DNA of 45,775 bases from Treponema sp. GTDB taxonomy: Bacteria > Spirochaetota > Spirochaetia > Treponematales > Treponemataceae. A model generated the notes under the pieces. It was not told the DNA's origin, made no database searches, and was given only the letters and a program-made list of their open reading frames with translations. Position numbers and translations under genes: made by a program. The first letter of the stretch is position 1; each line of letters begins with the position of its first letter. Below, piece by piece: positions 17,242 through 25,985 of the stretch. The DNA is taken from assembly GCA_018385395.1 (NCBI GenBank), contig JAHBAD010000011.1, forward strand, positions 1 through 45,775. Reading direction: 5' to 3'.

Positions 17242-18350
17242 GAAAAGTGATTTCGGGAATTCTTACCGTTTTAAGTTTAACTTTTGTTTCCTGCCGTGGG
17301 AAAAAAGTTCCCGCTCAGTCATTTATCTGCATGGACACTGTGTGTTCGGTAAATCTTTATGAAGACGGGACTGAAAAAATCTATAAAGAAGTTTCAGACA
17401 GGCTTTTGAAAATAGAAAAGACATTCAGCGCAACAGATCCCGAATCGTTTACGTATAAACTGAACAAAACAGGTTCGGTAAAAACTGGTGCTGCTGGATT
17501 TGATGATTTTTATTCTCTCTATTTTCCTTCATGGATTGTTTCAAGCTTGTCAGACGGGGCTTTTGATATTTCGGTAAACCCTTTGATTCAGCTTTGGGAT
17601 ATAAAATCGGAGAATCCGAAAGTTCCGGCTCCGGATGATATCGAAGAAGTCCTTTCAAAAGTGAACTGGAAAAATCTTCCTGAATGTAAGATGAGTGGCG
17701 GGGATTCTGTTCCCGAAAGTTTTTCATTCGGGAAGGAAGGCATGAGCATAAATTTCGGCGCGGTTGCAAAAGGTTATGCGGCCGACTGCATCTGTGGGAT
17801 TCTTCGCCGGAATAAAGTTCGGAAAGCTATTATCGACCTTGGCGGAAATATTTACTGCTTCGGAAAAAAAGAAAACGGAAAGCCGTGGACTGTTGGAATC
17901 AAGAATCCGGAAAATCCTGGAGGAAGCCCGCTTTTAAAACTTGCTACGGAGCAAACTTCTGTTGTGACAAGCGGAACTTATGAACGTTTCTTTGAAGAGG
18001 ACGGAAAAAAATATCATCATATTATGAATCCGAAAACAGGATATCCTGTTGATAACGGACTTTCCTCGGTTACGATTATATGTCCTTCAAGTCTTGCAGC
18101 CGACACTTACAGTACAACTTTTTTTGTACTTGGTCAGGAAGAAGCTTTACGCCGCCTTTCCGATTTTGAAAAAGTTTTTGTAACAAATCTTGAAGCGGTG
18201 TTTATCTATAATGACGGAAGCGTTTCTGCAACTTCGGGTCTTAAAGGAAAACTAGATTTTTACGGTGATGCAGATGGACGCAAAATCAACTTTATTCAGG
18301 ATGTGAAACATTTTAATGTGACGACAGCCTTTGGCGGGGGACAGTTTTGA
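17238..18350 (+). CDS. apbE: FAD:protein FMN transferase, lipoprotein
   Basis: 370 residues. The N-terminus is a lipoprotein signal with FVSC (Cys19). ApbE transfers FMN from FAD to a Thr/Ser of periplasmic flavoproteins using Mg. Signatures are MDTVCSVNLYEDG, INFGAVAKGYAADCI, IDLGGNIYCFGK, and HHIMNPKTGYPVDNGLSSVTI followed by AADTYSTTFFVLG, with the metal-binding Asp. The start overlaps the Gx stop by four bases (ATGA), so translation is coupled. No obvious flavoprotein target (FMN-bind domain) lies in the window; the NusG-II neighbour may belong to the same redox module. Confidence 0.93.
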   Translation: MRKVISGILTVLSLTFVSCRGKKVPAQSFICMDTVCSVNLYEDGTEKIYKEVSDRLLKIEKTFSATDPESFTYKLNKTGSVKTGAAGFDDFYSLYFPSWIVSSLSDGAFDISVNPLIQLWDIKSENPKVPAPDDIEEVLSKVNWKNLPECKMSGGDSVPESFSFGKEGMSINFGAVAKGYAADCICGILRRNKVRKAIIDLGGNIYCFGKKENGKPWTVGIKNPENPGGSPLLKLATEQTSVVTSGTYERFFEEDGKKYHHIMNPKTGYPVDNGLSSVTIICPSSLAADTYSTTFFVLGQEEALRRLSDFEKVFVTNLEAVFIYNDGSVSATSGLKGKLDFYGDADGRKINFIQDVKHFNVTTAFGGGQF

Positions 18351-18715
18351 AAACGCGTATACGGTTTTTTGACGTAATTTTCCTTCTCGTTTTTGCAGCC
18401 TGCGTAGCAGGGGCTTTTGCTTTTGCCGGAAGAAAAAAATCGGCAGGGGCGGACCTGGTTGTGAAAACTCCTGAAGGACGTTTTCTTTATCCTTTGAACA
18501 GAAATGCTGAGCTTGATTTTGAAGGCGTAATCGGTCACACAAAAGTGACGATAAAAGACGGGCAGGCCTGGGTAACGGAATCTGCCTGTGACAATAAAAA
18601 CTGTATCTTCATGGGAAAACTTTCCCGCCCCGGCGACTTTGCGGCCTGCCTTCCTAACGCCGTCATCCTGACAGTAGAAGGCCCTGATGAAGAGTTTGAT
18701 GCTATTGTTGAATAA
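18347..18715 (+). CDS. NusG domain II-containing exported protein
   Basis: 122 residues starting at a TTG that overlaps the apbE stop (TTGA), so it is the third gene of a coupled operon. An N-terminal membrane or signal segment (DVIFLLVFAACVAGAFAFAG) precedes a small beta domain with GRFLYPLNRNAELDFEGVIG, then VTESACDNKNCIFMGKL and LPNAVILTVEG, the pattern of the PF07009-type NusG-II domain that recurs beside Gx and ApbE. The CDNKNC pair of cysteines is conserved in this group and may bind a cofactor or form a disulfide. Function unknown. Confidence 0.8.
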   Translation: MKTRIRFFDVIFLLVFAACVAGAFAFAGRKKSAGADLVVKTPEGRFLYPLNRNAELDFEGVIGHTKVTIKDGQAWVTESACDNKNCIFMGKLSRPGDFAACLPNAVILTVEGPDEEFDAIVE

Positions 18716-18858
18716 GAAAAGCCATGCCCTTTGCGGTTCGTTCCAGGGAAGCGGCCCAGAGACTGAATAATCCTGCAAGTGAATAGCCTGCAATAAAAAA
18801 GCGGTCGTCCTGTCTGCCAATTCCGGCATTGTAGGCCAAAGGGTATAGGTCATAAAAA
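18702..18858 (-). pseudogene. Remnant of an alpha/beta-hydrolase esterase
   Basis: The minus strand encodes about 50 residues ending in a stop that overlaps the NusG-II 3' end by 14 bases. They contain FFIAGYSLAGLFSLWAAS, the nucleophile elbow (GYSLAG) of the small putative-esterase family found in Firmicutes and spirochaetes. Nothing before or after it restores a full domain: upstream it runs into the repeat element at 18863 and downstream it stops within 20 residues. It is most simply a truncated gene remnant. The alternative is a chance frame, which the motif makes unlikely. Confidence 0.55.
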
Positions 18859-18862
18859 AAAT

Positions 18863-18968
18863 GGCTGCCCGCTAAGTATCTGTCATGCTGAATTAATTTC
18901 AGCATATTGAGTGTTAGATCCCGAAATAAGTTCGGGATGACACTATCAGATGAACTTATTGAACAGCC
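18863..18968. repeat. Inverted-repeat element related to 2792-2862
   Basis: 106 bp, ends GGCTGCCC and GAACAGCC, with an A-rich left flank. It contains TCATGCTGAATTAATTTCAGCA and GATCCCGAAATAAGTTCGGGAT hairpins. It shares the CATGCTGAA/TTTCAGCA and ACTTA..G.ACAGCC stretches with the element after the BrkB gene, so both are members of one dispersed family. Confidence 0.65.
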
Positions 18969-18987
18969 TTAAGCTAGTTTATGTTTA

Positions 18988-19251
18988 AGCTTAGTACATT
19001 CCGCCCATGGCGGGTTTATGCTTGTGCATAACCCGGCAAATGAGTTTGTCACAGGCTTTAAGATAGCCGAAGGCGTACGTGCCTTGACAAACTCATATAG
19101 CTGGGGCAGGAGCTTAATACATCATTCCAGGATCTGGTCGGTCGCGCAAGCGCGACCTTAGCGAGTTTTGACTGGCTCGCAAGAGGCTCGCCTTTTTGCT
19201 GTGCAAAAACCATCAAAACGTCGCGGATTAGCTTAGTACATTCCGCCCATG
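18988..19251 (-). repeat. Repeat-rich tract with duplicated groEL 3' ends
   Basis: A 22-bp sequence encoding the GroEL end (MGGMY and stop plus four bases) occurs exactly at 19230-19251 and again at 18988-19009. A diverged third version (PGMMY, stop) lies at about 19110-19131. Between them are palindromic pieces: GGTCGCGC/GCGCGACC (19140-19157), ATGAGTTTGTCA with TGACAAACTCAT, and CGGGTTTATGC with GCATAACCCG. This tract, the element above and the esterase remnant account for the 517 bases without a complete gene. Confidence 0.75.
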
Positions 19252-20858
19252 TCCGGTGCTGGAGCCACAGGAGCAGGTGGAGTTGGAATGTCAGTGATTG
19301 CACATTCTGTTGTCAGAAGAGTTGCAGCGATGGAAGCGGCATTCTTGAGAGCTGAACATGTAACTTTTGCTGGGTCAATGATACCTGCTTCAAGCATGTT
19401 GCACCATTTTCCGTTGCGTGCATCGTATCCAACACCTTTCTTTTCGTTCTTTGCTTTGTCAGCAATTACAGCACCGTCGATACCGGCGTTTTCTGCAATC
19501 TGGCGCATTGGTTCTTCCAGAGCGCGGCGAACGATTTTAAATCCAACCTTTTCTTCTTCTGTAAGATCTTCCGGAATTGTGTTGAGAGCTTTAGAAGCTT
19601 CGATAAGAGCAAGTCCGCCACCTGGAACGATTCCTTCTTCCAGAGCAGCACGTGTAGCAGCGATTGTATCTTCTACGCGGAACTTCTTTTCTTTCATTTC
19701 TGTTTCTGTATTAGCACCAACGTTGATAACTGCTACACCGCCTGAAAGTTTAGCAAGGCGTTTCTGCAGCTGTTCTTTGTCGTAGCTTGATGTAGATTTT
19801 TCAATCTGAGTTTTGATTTCTTCGCAGCGTGCTTTAACAGCTGAAGATTTTCCGGCTCCGCCAACGATTGTTGTGTTGTCTTTGTCGATTTTGATTGATG
19901 TTGCTTTACCAAGCATATCAACTGTTGCGCTTTCAAGTGAAAGTCCAACTTCTTCAGAAATAACCTGTCCGCCTGTGAGAATAGCGATGTCCTGGAGCAT
20001 GTCCTTGCGGCGGTCACCAAATCCTGGAGCCTTAACTGCAGCAACGTGGATTGTTCCGCGGATTGTGTTCAGTACCAGAGTTGTAAGGGCTTCGCCGTCT
20101 ACGTCTTCAGCGATGATAACAAGTGGTTTTCCGTTCTGAGCGATTGGTTCAAGAACTGGAAGCAGGTCTTTCATTGCGGAGATTTTTTTGTCGTAAATGA
20201 GAACGAAAGCGTCGTTGAAAGAAGCTTCCATTCTTTCGCGGTCTGTTACAAAGTAAGATGAAATGTAACCGCGGTCGAACTGCATACCTTCTACTGTATC
20301 AACAGTTGTATCCATGTTCTTTGATTCTTCAACAGTGATAACACCGTCTTTTCCAACCTTTTCAATAGCATCAGCAATAAGCTTACCGATTTCAGGGTCG
20401 TTATTTGCAGAAATTGTTGCGATGTTTGTGATATCGTCAACGTTCTTTACAGGTTTTGCAAATTTCTTGATTTCTTCAACAGCGATTTTTACAGCTTTGT
20501 CCATACCGCGTTTGATTTCGATTGGAGTCATACCTGCTGTTACAGATTTCAGACCTTCGCGAACAAGAGCGTAAGCCAGAACTGTAGCTGTTGTTGTTCC
20601 GTCACCGGCGTCATCATTTGTTTTTGAAGCAACTTCGCGAACGAACTGAGCACCCATGTTTTCATATGGATCCTGAAGTTCAATTTCTTTTGCTACAGAA
20701 ACACCGTCTTTTGTAATTACAGGTGAACCGTATTTTTTGTCCATCATAACCATGCGTCCGCATGGACCAAGTGTAGTTTTTACCGCTTTTGCGATCTGTT
20801 CAACACCAGAAAGGAGTTTTGAACGTGCGTCTTCACTAAAAAGCAACTGTTTTGCCAT
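19233..20858 (-). CDS. groEL: Chaperonin GroEL (Hsp60)
   Basis: 541 residues. Forms the double-ring ATP-dependent folding chamber of the cytoplasm. [28 protein letters not shown], the ATP-site [11 protein letters not shown], and the [14 protein letters not shown] segment are clear. The C-terminus is [14 protein letters not shown], shorter in GGM repeats than in E. coli. The start is supported by GAGG six bases before the ATG. groES is not adjacent within this window, which is common in spirochaetes. No CIRCE inverted repeat was seen upstream. Confidence 0.97.
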   Translation of the reverse strand: MAKQLLFSEDARSKLLSGVEQIAKAVKTTLGPCGRMVMMDKKYGSPVITKDGVSVAKEIELQDPYENMGAQFVREVASKTNDDAGDGTTTATVLAYALVREGLKSVTAGMTPIEIKRGMDKAVKIAVEEIKKFAKPVKNVDDITNIATISANNDPEIGKLIADAIEKVGKDGVITVEESKNMDTTVDTVEGMQFDRGYISSYFVTDRERMEASFNDAFVLIYDKKISAMKDLLPVLEPIAQNGKPLVIIAEDVDGEALTTLVLNTIRGTIHVAAVKAPGFGDRRKDMLQDIAILTGGQVISEEVGLSLESATVDMLGKATSIKIDKDNTTIVGGAGKSSAVKARCEEIKTQIEKSTSSYDKEQLQKRLAKLSGGVAVINVGANTETEMKEKKFRVEDTIAATRAALEEGIVPGGGLALIEASKALNTIPEDLTEEEKVGFKIVRRALEEPMRQIAENAGIDGAVIADKAKNEKKGVGYDARNGKWCNMLEAGIIDPAKVTCSALKNAASIAATLLTTECAITDIPTPPAPVAPAPDMGGMY

Positions 20859-21169
20859 TTTTATACCTCTATATATTGGGTCAATCCTTGAAAAAGGGGA
20901 CAGACCTTTAATTTACTTGTTATAAATTTAATAATTTTTATTAAAATCGGCAAGTAAAATCGGCAAGGGTACTTTCATGGAAATGATGGATTTGAACATT
21001 TTCTGGTCAACAGTATCTTCTTTATGGGCGCCGTGGAGAAGACTCTTATCTTTGTATCGATTCTTTGTGAAAGTTCACGGAGATTTTATATAACAAGGCA
21101 GCAAAATTAGGGAATATCTTTGATGATTAAATTAAAACGTTTAAATTAGAATTATGAAAAAGGAGAAAA
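20859..21169. other. Divergent intergenic region between groEL and the GH43 gene
   Basis: A 311-base AT-rich gap holding two copies of AAAATCGGCAAG (about 20943 and 20957) on the groEL side, no gene of convincing quality, and the palindrome described separately on the GH43 side. Promoters for both genes must lie here, but I cannot place them with confidence. Confidence 0.5.
21130..21147 (+). promoter_or_regulatory. 18-bp palindrome, possible LacI-type operator
   Basis: AATTAAAACGTTTAAATT is palindromic around a central CG with one mismatch, 22 bases before the GH43 start codon and just upstream of AAGGAG. A centred CG palindrome at this location is the form used by LacI/CcpA-family sugar repressors. 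No such regulator is encoded nearby, so this is suggestive only. Confidence 0.35.
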
Positions 21170-22081
21170 ATGATGATTAATCCAATCTGTACAACAATGT
21201 ATACTGCAGACCCGGCTCCAATGGTAAGCGGTGACACACTTTATCTTTATACAACCCATGATGAAAACGAACTTATAAACAATTTTTATACCATGAATGA
21301 CTGGTATTGTTTTACCACAAAAGACATGGAAAACTGGTCAGACCCGATCAAAGTTTTTGACATTAAAGATATTGCCTGGGCTGAAGACAGAGCATGGGCA
21401 CCACAGTGCTGCGAAAGAAACGGAAAGTTTTATCTGTACTGTCCTGTTCATAAAAAGAATGGCGGAGTCTGCATCGCTGTTGGAGTTTCAGATTCTCCTA
21501 CAGGACCTTTCAAAGATATAGGACATCCTCTTGTTGACGAAGGCGACTGGAACGATATTGATCCGACTGTATTTATTGATGATGACGGTCAGGCTTATCT
21601 GTATTTCGGAAATCCTGAACTGCGCTATGTGAAACTGAATGAAGACATGGTTTCTTACAGCGGAAATGTTGAGCGCATTCCAATGACAGAAGAAGCTTTT
21701 GCAAAAGGAAGTCACAATACCGGAACTTCTTACGGCGAAGGTCCATGGTTCTACAAACGTAACGGAATTTATTACATGGTTTTTGCAGGCTTTGCCGTTG
21801 GCGAAGGTCAGCAGAATGAACATCTTGCTTACTCAACATCAACAGGTCCTACAGGACCCTGGAAGTACGGTGGAGTGATTATGGAAGCAGGTCCTTGTTT
21901 TACAAATCATCCGGGGCTCTGTGATTTCAAAGGACATTCATATTTATTTTATCACACAGACCAGCTTCCAGGCGGAAGCCTTTTCCATCGTTCAGTCTGC
22001 GTTACTGAATTCAAATATAACGAAGACGGAAGTATCAGCATCATGCCTTACGCAAAGGGCGTAGAGAAGATAGAAGAGTAA
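21170..22081 (+). CDS. Glycoside hydrolase family 43 enzyme
   Basis: 303 residues, a single five-bladed beta-propeller of the GH43 arabinosidase/xylosidase type. The inverting catalytic trio fits: Asp14 in TADPAPM (base), Asp131 in NDIDPTVF (pKa modulator) and Glu190 in SYGEGPWFY (acid). No signal peptide, so it acts on imported oligosaccharides. Two adjacent ATGs are possible; the second (21173) is spaced eight bases from AAGGAG and may be preferred. Arabinose or xylose specificity cannot be read from sequence. Confidence 0.9.
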   Translation: MMINPICTTMYTADPAPMVSGDTLYLYTTHDENELINNFYTMNDWYCFTTKDMENWSDPIKVFDIKDIAWAEDRAWAPQCCERNGKFYLYCPVHKKNGGVCIAVGVSDSPTGPFKDIGHPLVDEGDWNDIDPTVFIDDDGQAYLYFGNPELRYVKLNEDMVSYSGNVERIPMTEEAFAKGSHNTGTSYGEGPWFYKRNGIYYMVFAGFAVGEGQQNEHLAYSTSTGPTGPWKYGGVIMEAGPCFTNHPGLCDFKGHSYLFYHTDQLPGGSLFHRSVCVTEFKYNEDGSISIMPYAKGVEKIEE

Positions 22082-22193
22082 ATATACCAGCCCGGCCAGA
22101 ACCGCTATGGCTTTATCAATAAGGGGTGGGGAAGATACACTGAACTAGTTTTTGGAATAGAAAAAGAATCAGACTTTTTGATAAACTGATAGT

Positions 22194-23039
22194 ATGAAAA
22201 AAGGTCTGGTTCTTGAAGGCGGCGCCATGCGGGGAATGTTTACCTGCGGCGTTACCGATGTATTTATGGAAAACGGCATCGACTTTGACGGAATTGTCGG
22301 GGTCAGTGCCGGAGCAACTTTCGGTTGTAATTACAAATCAAAACAGCCGGGACGGGCGGTCCGCTATAACAAGCGTTTTTCGCGGGACAGTCATTACGGA
22401 ACAGTCAGAAGCCTCCTTCGTTCCGGCGATCTTTATGACGCAAAATTCTGTTATGAAGATATTCCTTTCAAATATGATCTTTTCGATATAAAAACCTACC
22501 GTGAAAATCCATTGAAGTTTTATGTGGTGGTTTCTGAACTGGAAACCGGTAAAGCTTTGTTTCATGAAATCCCGAAGGGTGACGCAGAAGATTTAAGGTG
22601 GATGCGTGCTTCGGCAAGTCTTCCTCTTGTTTCTACACCGGTAGTGATTGAGGGGAAGCGTTACCTTGACGGCGGCATTACAAGCTCCATTCCTTTGAAG
22701 CAGTTCATGGAACTTGGTTATGAAAAAAATATCGTCATCCTGACACGTACCCGGGATTATGTTAAAAAGCCTTCTTCTATGGCAGGCCTTATGAAAGTTC
22801 TTCTCAGAAAATATCCGGCAATCGTAAAGGCAATGAACCGCCGCCATATCATGTACGAAGAAGAAAAACAGTTTGTCCTTGAACAGGAAGCTGCCGGCAA
22901 GTGTCTGGTCATTGCCCCAGAAGTTGATGTGGGAATCAGCCGCACGGAGCATGATCCTGAAGAACTTGAAAGAGTTTACCAGATGGGCCGTGCCACAGGA
23001 CTGAAGAATCTTGAAAAAGTTAGGGAGTTTTTAAGATAA
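22194..23039 (+). CDS. Patatin-like phospholipase (YjjU-like)
   Basis: 281 residues, cytoplasmic. Catalytic dyad: Ser38 in GVSAGA and Asp159 in YLDGGITSS. The oxyanion-hole loop is LEGGAMRGMFTCGV. Overall it resembles the E. coli YjjU branch of patatin-like hydrolases, likely acting on lysophospholipids or lipids. It stands alone on the plus strand with 112 bases before it and a short gap to the isomerase gene, with which it may be cotranscribed. Confidence 0.88.
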   Translation: MKKGLVLEGGAMRGMFTCGVTDVFMENGIDFDGIVGVSAGATFGCNYKSKQPGRAVRYNKRFSRDSHYGTVRSLLRSGDLYDAKFCYEDIPFKYDLFDIKTYRENPLKFYVVVSELETGKALFHEIPKGDAEDLRWMRASASLPLVSTPVVIEGKRYLDGGITSSIPLKQFMELGYEKNIVILTRTRDYVKKPSSMAGLMKVLLRKYPAIVKAMNRRHIMYEEEKQFVLEQEAAGKCLVIAPEVDVGISRTEHDPEELERVYQMGRATGLKNLEKVREFLR

Positions 23040-23070
23040 CAGATTTATAATTGAATTTAGGAGGACTTTT

Positions 23071-23892
23071 ACGAGACTTGGAGTTTCAAGCGGATTGATT
23101 TATGACAATGCAGAAAAATGGGCAAAGGCACATAAGGAACTTGGGCTTGGAAGCGTTGTTTTTCCTTTGGACTGTAATGCGGATAAAGGTCTTGTAAAAG
23201 ACTATGTTGACGCTGCAAAAGAAAACGACATTGTGATTGCAGAAGTTGGAGTATGGCGAAACGTAAACAGTGCCGACCCTGCAGAAAAAGAAGAGATGAC
23301 AAAATATGCAATTCGTCAGCTGGAACTTGCTGAAGAGATTGAAGCCCGCTGTTGTGTTAATGTTGCAGGTGCTATTTCCGGCGAAAAATGGGACGGCGGT
23401 TACAAAGAAAACTATTCCGATGAAGCCTGGAAAAAAACAGTAGCCAGCGTTCAGGAAATTATTGATGCAGTTCGTCCTGTTAAAACAAAGTACGCACTTG
23501 AACCAATGCCATGGATGATTCCTACAGGACCGGACCAGTATCTGGATCTGCTTTCTGATATCAATCGTGACGGCGCTGGTGTTCACATGGATATTGTAAA
23601 TATGATGAATTCTCCTGAACGTTTTTTCTGTCAGGAAGATTTTATGACGGATGTATTCACAAAGCTTGACGGTCTTATTTTAAGCTGCCATCTGAAAGAC
23701 ATCAAAAATAAAGAACTTTACACATGGCAGGCAGAAGAATGTAAATGCGGCGAAGGTTCTTTGAACATTGAATATTACACAAAACTTGCAACTGCTCATA
23801 CAGAAGATATGCCAATGATTATCGAACACCTTCACTCTGACGAAGAATATCGTGAAAGTGTAAAGTATATTCAGAACAGACTTGGATTATAA
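23071..23892 (+). CDS. Sugar phosphate isomerase/epimerase-like TIM barrel, apparent ACG start
   Basis: About 273 residues of the AP-endonuclease-2-like xylose isomerase fold. Metal-binding positions are visible as ALEPMPW, GVHMDIVNM, LSCHLKDI and IIEHLHSDEEY. The natural N-terminus reads (T/M)RLGVSSGLIYDNAEKW and begins with ACG at 23071, six bases after a perfect AGGAGG. The first ordinary initiation codon in frame is TTG at 23095, which would remove the first beta strand and has no Shine-Dalgarno. The substrate is unknown. Confidence 0.8.
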   Translation, partial: TRLGVSSGLIYDNAEKWAKAHKELGLGSVVFPLDCNADKGLVKDYVDAAKENDIVIAEVGVWRNVNSADPAEKEEMTKYAIRQLELAEEIEARCCVNVAGAISGEKWDGGYKENYSDEAWKKTVASVQEIIDAVRPVKTKYALEPMPWMIPTGPDQYLDLLSDINRDGAGVHMDIVNMMNSPERFFCQEDFMTDVFTKLDGLILSCHLKDIKNKELYTWQAEECKCGEGSLNIEYYTKLATAHTEDMPMIIEHLHSDEEYRESVKYIQNRLGL

Positions 23893-23916
23893 CTAAGTTT
23901 TTTGAGAAGAGAAAAA

Positions 23917-24531
23917 ATGAAAAAAGAAAAAATCAGAAAACAGAGAACAAAAAGATGGACACTTACTTCTAAAGGAAAATTGCAACCGGAAATTTTGTTT
24001 GAAGTTCGGCGCAGATTATCAAAAGAAGAGAGAAAAAATCAGGGACGAATTGATGATGAAGAAATTCTTGCAACAGTAGAGTTCAGTGCTCTTGATGAAT
24101 TCAAATGCACTGAAATGAAAGTTTCAATCTGTTCAGAAAAAGGGGCATTAATTACCCAGGATGAATGGAATGAGATTATGAAGTTTCTTTTACAAAACAC
24201 TGTTCCGTCGTGGCAAGCTGCTTTTGTTCTTGTAAATAAACAGAATCTTCCGGCAAACCTTCTTCCTGCAATAAACGACTTTAAGGAAGACTCAGTAAAG
24301 CCGGGATATCATTATTATGAAGTTCCATTGCAGAAATATTTTGCCGTGTTCTGGCTTCTTGGTATGTCATCAGGGATGAGTCTTGGGATTGCTAAAAACA
24401 ATCAGTCTGTAGGAATGTGCCTGGGGTTGAGCATTGGAATGTTTATCGGACTTGCTCTGGATTCAAGTGCAAAAGCAGAGCGAAAAAAGCTTAAGACTTC
24501 CCGCGGAATGTCGGATAATATGATAAAATAA
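23917..24531 (+). CDS. Unknown protein with two C-terminal membrane segments
   Basis: About 204 residues. A basic N-terminus (KKEKIRKQRTKRW) leads into a soluble region. Near the C-terminus two Gly/Met-rich hydrophobic segments (YFAVFWLLGMSSGMSLGIA and VGMCLGLSIGMFIGLAL) are separated by a short turn, followed by a charged tail. The ATG at 23917 follows GAGAAGAG; a TTG at 23902 is an in-frame alternative. The stop is immediately followed by the start of the prepilin peptidase gene, so the two are cotranscribed. I do not recognise the family. Confidence 0.65.
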   Translation: MKKEKIRKQRTKRWTLTSKGKLQPEILFEVRRRLSKEERKNQGRIDDEEILATVEFSALDEFKCTEMKVSICSEKGALITQDEWNEIMKFLLQNTVPSWQAAFVLVNKQNLPANLLPAINDFKEDSVKPGYHYYEVPLQKYFAVFWLLGMSSGMSLGIAKNNQSVGMCLGLSIGMFIGLALDSSAKAERKKLKTSRGMSDNMIK

Positions 24532-24981
24532 ATGGAACTGAAGTTTGAACTATTCTCATTAATCATTTTTCTGATTTTCGGTTTTCCTTGTGCATTGGAA
24601 GATTTCCGCACTCTGAAAATAAATCCATGGAATGCTTATTTTGGAACTCTGGTGATTGGACTTGCCGCGGCGTTTTTCTGTTTTGAAGCCTTTGTCCCAG
24701 CTCTTATTTCTTGCATTGCTATTTTTGCAGTCTTCCTTATAACACGATTTGTTTTCAAGGCTGACCTTGGAATGGGCGATGTAAAGTTTTCGCTTTTCTG
24801 CGGCATGGCTTGTGGAAATGTTTTATGGGCTTTAGCAGGACTTGGTGTGGCATGCATTGCCACCGCCCTAACTTTTCTGATTGCAAAAATAAAAGGGAGT
24901 CCTTTCAAGAAACTCCCTTTTGTTCCGTTTTTAGTTGCAGGTACCACTCTTGCAATGCTCTGCAGGATTTTTATTAAATGA
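24532..24981 (+). CDS. A24-family prepilin peptidase (catalytic domain only)
   Basis: 149 residues, almost entirely hydrophobic. The two catalytic aspartates of the GxGD aspartyl proteases are Asp24 (CALEDFRTLKI) and Asp83 (LGMGDVKFS). It lacks the N-terminal methyltransferase domain of PilD, as in the short TadV/CpaA-like enzymes that cleave Flp or type IV prepilins. The start follows the previous stop without a gap. No pilin or secretion genes are nearby, so its substrates lie elsewhere. Confidence 0.88.
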   Translation: MELKFELFSLIIFLIFGFPCALEDFRTLKINPWNAYFGTLVIGLAAAFFCFEAFVPALISCIAIFAVFLITRFVFKADLGMGDVKFSLFCGMACGNVLWALAGLGVACIATALTFLIAKIKGSPFKKLPFVPFLVAGTTLAMLCRIFIK

Positions 24982-24984
24982 TTT

Positions 24985-25575
24985 TCATTTAATGCCGTTT
25001 TTGTCCCACTGAAACATGCGCTGGTAACCTAAACGGGCATACCAGTGTCCTACTCCGGTCCAGTGAATCCAGCTTATTTCGAAACCTTCTTCCTTTAATA
25101 TTTGAGTGGCTTCCTGGACCATTTTAAGTCCAATACCTTTCCGTCTGAAAGCCGGCACAGTGCCGACACAACCCGGTCCGCCAATTTTTATTTTTCGCCC
25201 GGCAAGTTCATGAGTTCCCATATCTTCCACAATACAGAAACTTGCGATTTCATTTTTAATAATGCCGGGCTTTTCCGGATCAGGTACTTGGACCATGGCG
25301 CAGAAAACCCGTTCGCCTGTTTTGAAAATATCGAACTGGGTCCAGCTTTCTTCAACTTCTGCCACGGCTTTAATGAGCTTTTGGGCATCGCCCTGGTACC
25401 AGCCGAAAGTTATGTTTTCGGGAACTTCAATATTCAGGGCGGATTTGTCAAAGTCTGCGAGTTTCAGAATCTGTTCTTCCATGATTTCATTTTCATCCAT
25501 ACTTTGGATAAAGCTCTGGGCGAAAAAATCGGGATGCATTTGATTGAAAAGTGAAAGTGCGTCTTCTTTTGTCAT
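24985..25575 (-). CDS. GNAT-family N-acetyltransferase
   Basis: 196 residues. The acetyl-CoA binding signature is in the C-terminal half: IGGPGCVGTVPAFRRKGIGLKMVQEA, followed by WIHWTGVGHWYARLGYQRMFQW typical of GNAT beta-6/7. The N-terminal 90 residues are a less conserved domain. It is the last gene of a minus-strand run MATE, RidA, GNAT, six bases after RidA. Acceptor unknown. Its end is three bases from the convergent prepilin peptidase stop, with no terminator visible. Confidence 0.85.
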   Translation of the reverse strand: MTKEDALSLFNQMHPDFFAQSFIQSMDENEIMEEQILKLADFDKSALNIEVPENITFGWYQGDAQKLIKAVAEVEESWTQFDIFKTGERVFCAMVQVPDPEKPGIIKNEIASFCIVEDMGTHELAGRKIKIGGPGCVGTVPAFRRKGIGLKMVQEATQILKEEGFEISWIHWTGVGHWYARLGYQRMFQWDKNGIK

Positions 25576-25581
25576 TCTGTC

Positions 25582-25953
25582 TTATTTTTCTGCGATTACT
25601 TCGATTTCTACAAGTGCGCCTTTTGGTAAAGCACCCACTTCTACACAGCTGCGGGCTGGTTTTCCTGTAAAGTATTTTTCGTAAACTGCATTGAATGCGG
25701 CAAAATCTGAAATGTTCTGAAGAAAGCAGGTAGTTTTTACAACTTTTTCCAATGAGGATTCGGCTGCTTCTAAAACTGCCTTGATGTTGCGGCAAGCCTG
25801 ATCAGCCTGACCTTCAATATCTGTTGCTTCAATGTTGCCTGTTTCTGTATTAATTGGAATTTGACCAGAAGTATAAATCATATTACCTGTAATCATACCC
25901 TGTGAGTATGGACCGATTGCTGCAGGAGCGTTTTTTGTACTGATTTTTTCCAT
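25582..25953 (-). CDS. ridA: RidA-family enamine/imine deaminase
   Basis: 123 residues, the usual size. RidA hydrolyses reactive 2-aminoacrylate-type imines released by PLP enzymes. Family motifs are [12 protein letters not shown] at the N-terminus, [10 protein letters not shown], and the Arg-containing [24 protein letters not shown], whose Arg binds the substrate carboxylate and whose Glu lies at the active site. It lies between the MATE and GNAT genes on the same strand. Confidence 0.93.
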   Translation of the reverse strand: MEKISTKNAPAAIGPYSQGMITGNMIYTSGQIPINTETGNIEATDIEGQADQACRNIKAVLEAAESSLEKVVKTTCFLQNISDFAAFNAVYEKYFTGKPARSCVEVGALPKGALVEIEVIAEK

Positions 25954-25985
25954 ATTTAATTTATAAAGGTTGCCGATTGGAATGT

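Noticed and set aside
18296..18853. Minus-strand open frame of 185 codons across apbE and NusG-II
   Set aside because: Mostly antisense to two certain genes. The esterase motif lies in a different frame (18702-18858).
20859..21169. Short gene or CIRCE heat-shock operator upstream of groEL
   Set aside because: No GCACTC-type inverted repeat is present, and the small open frames lack ribosome-binding sites or family features.
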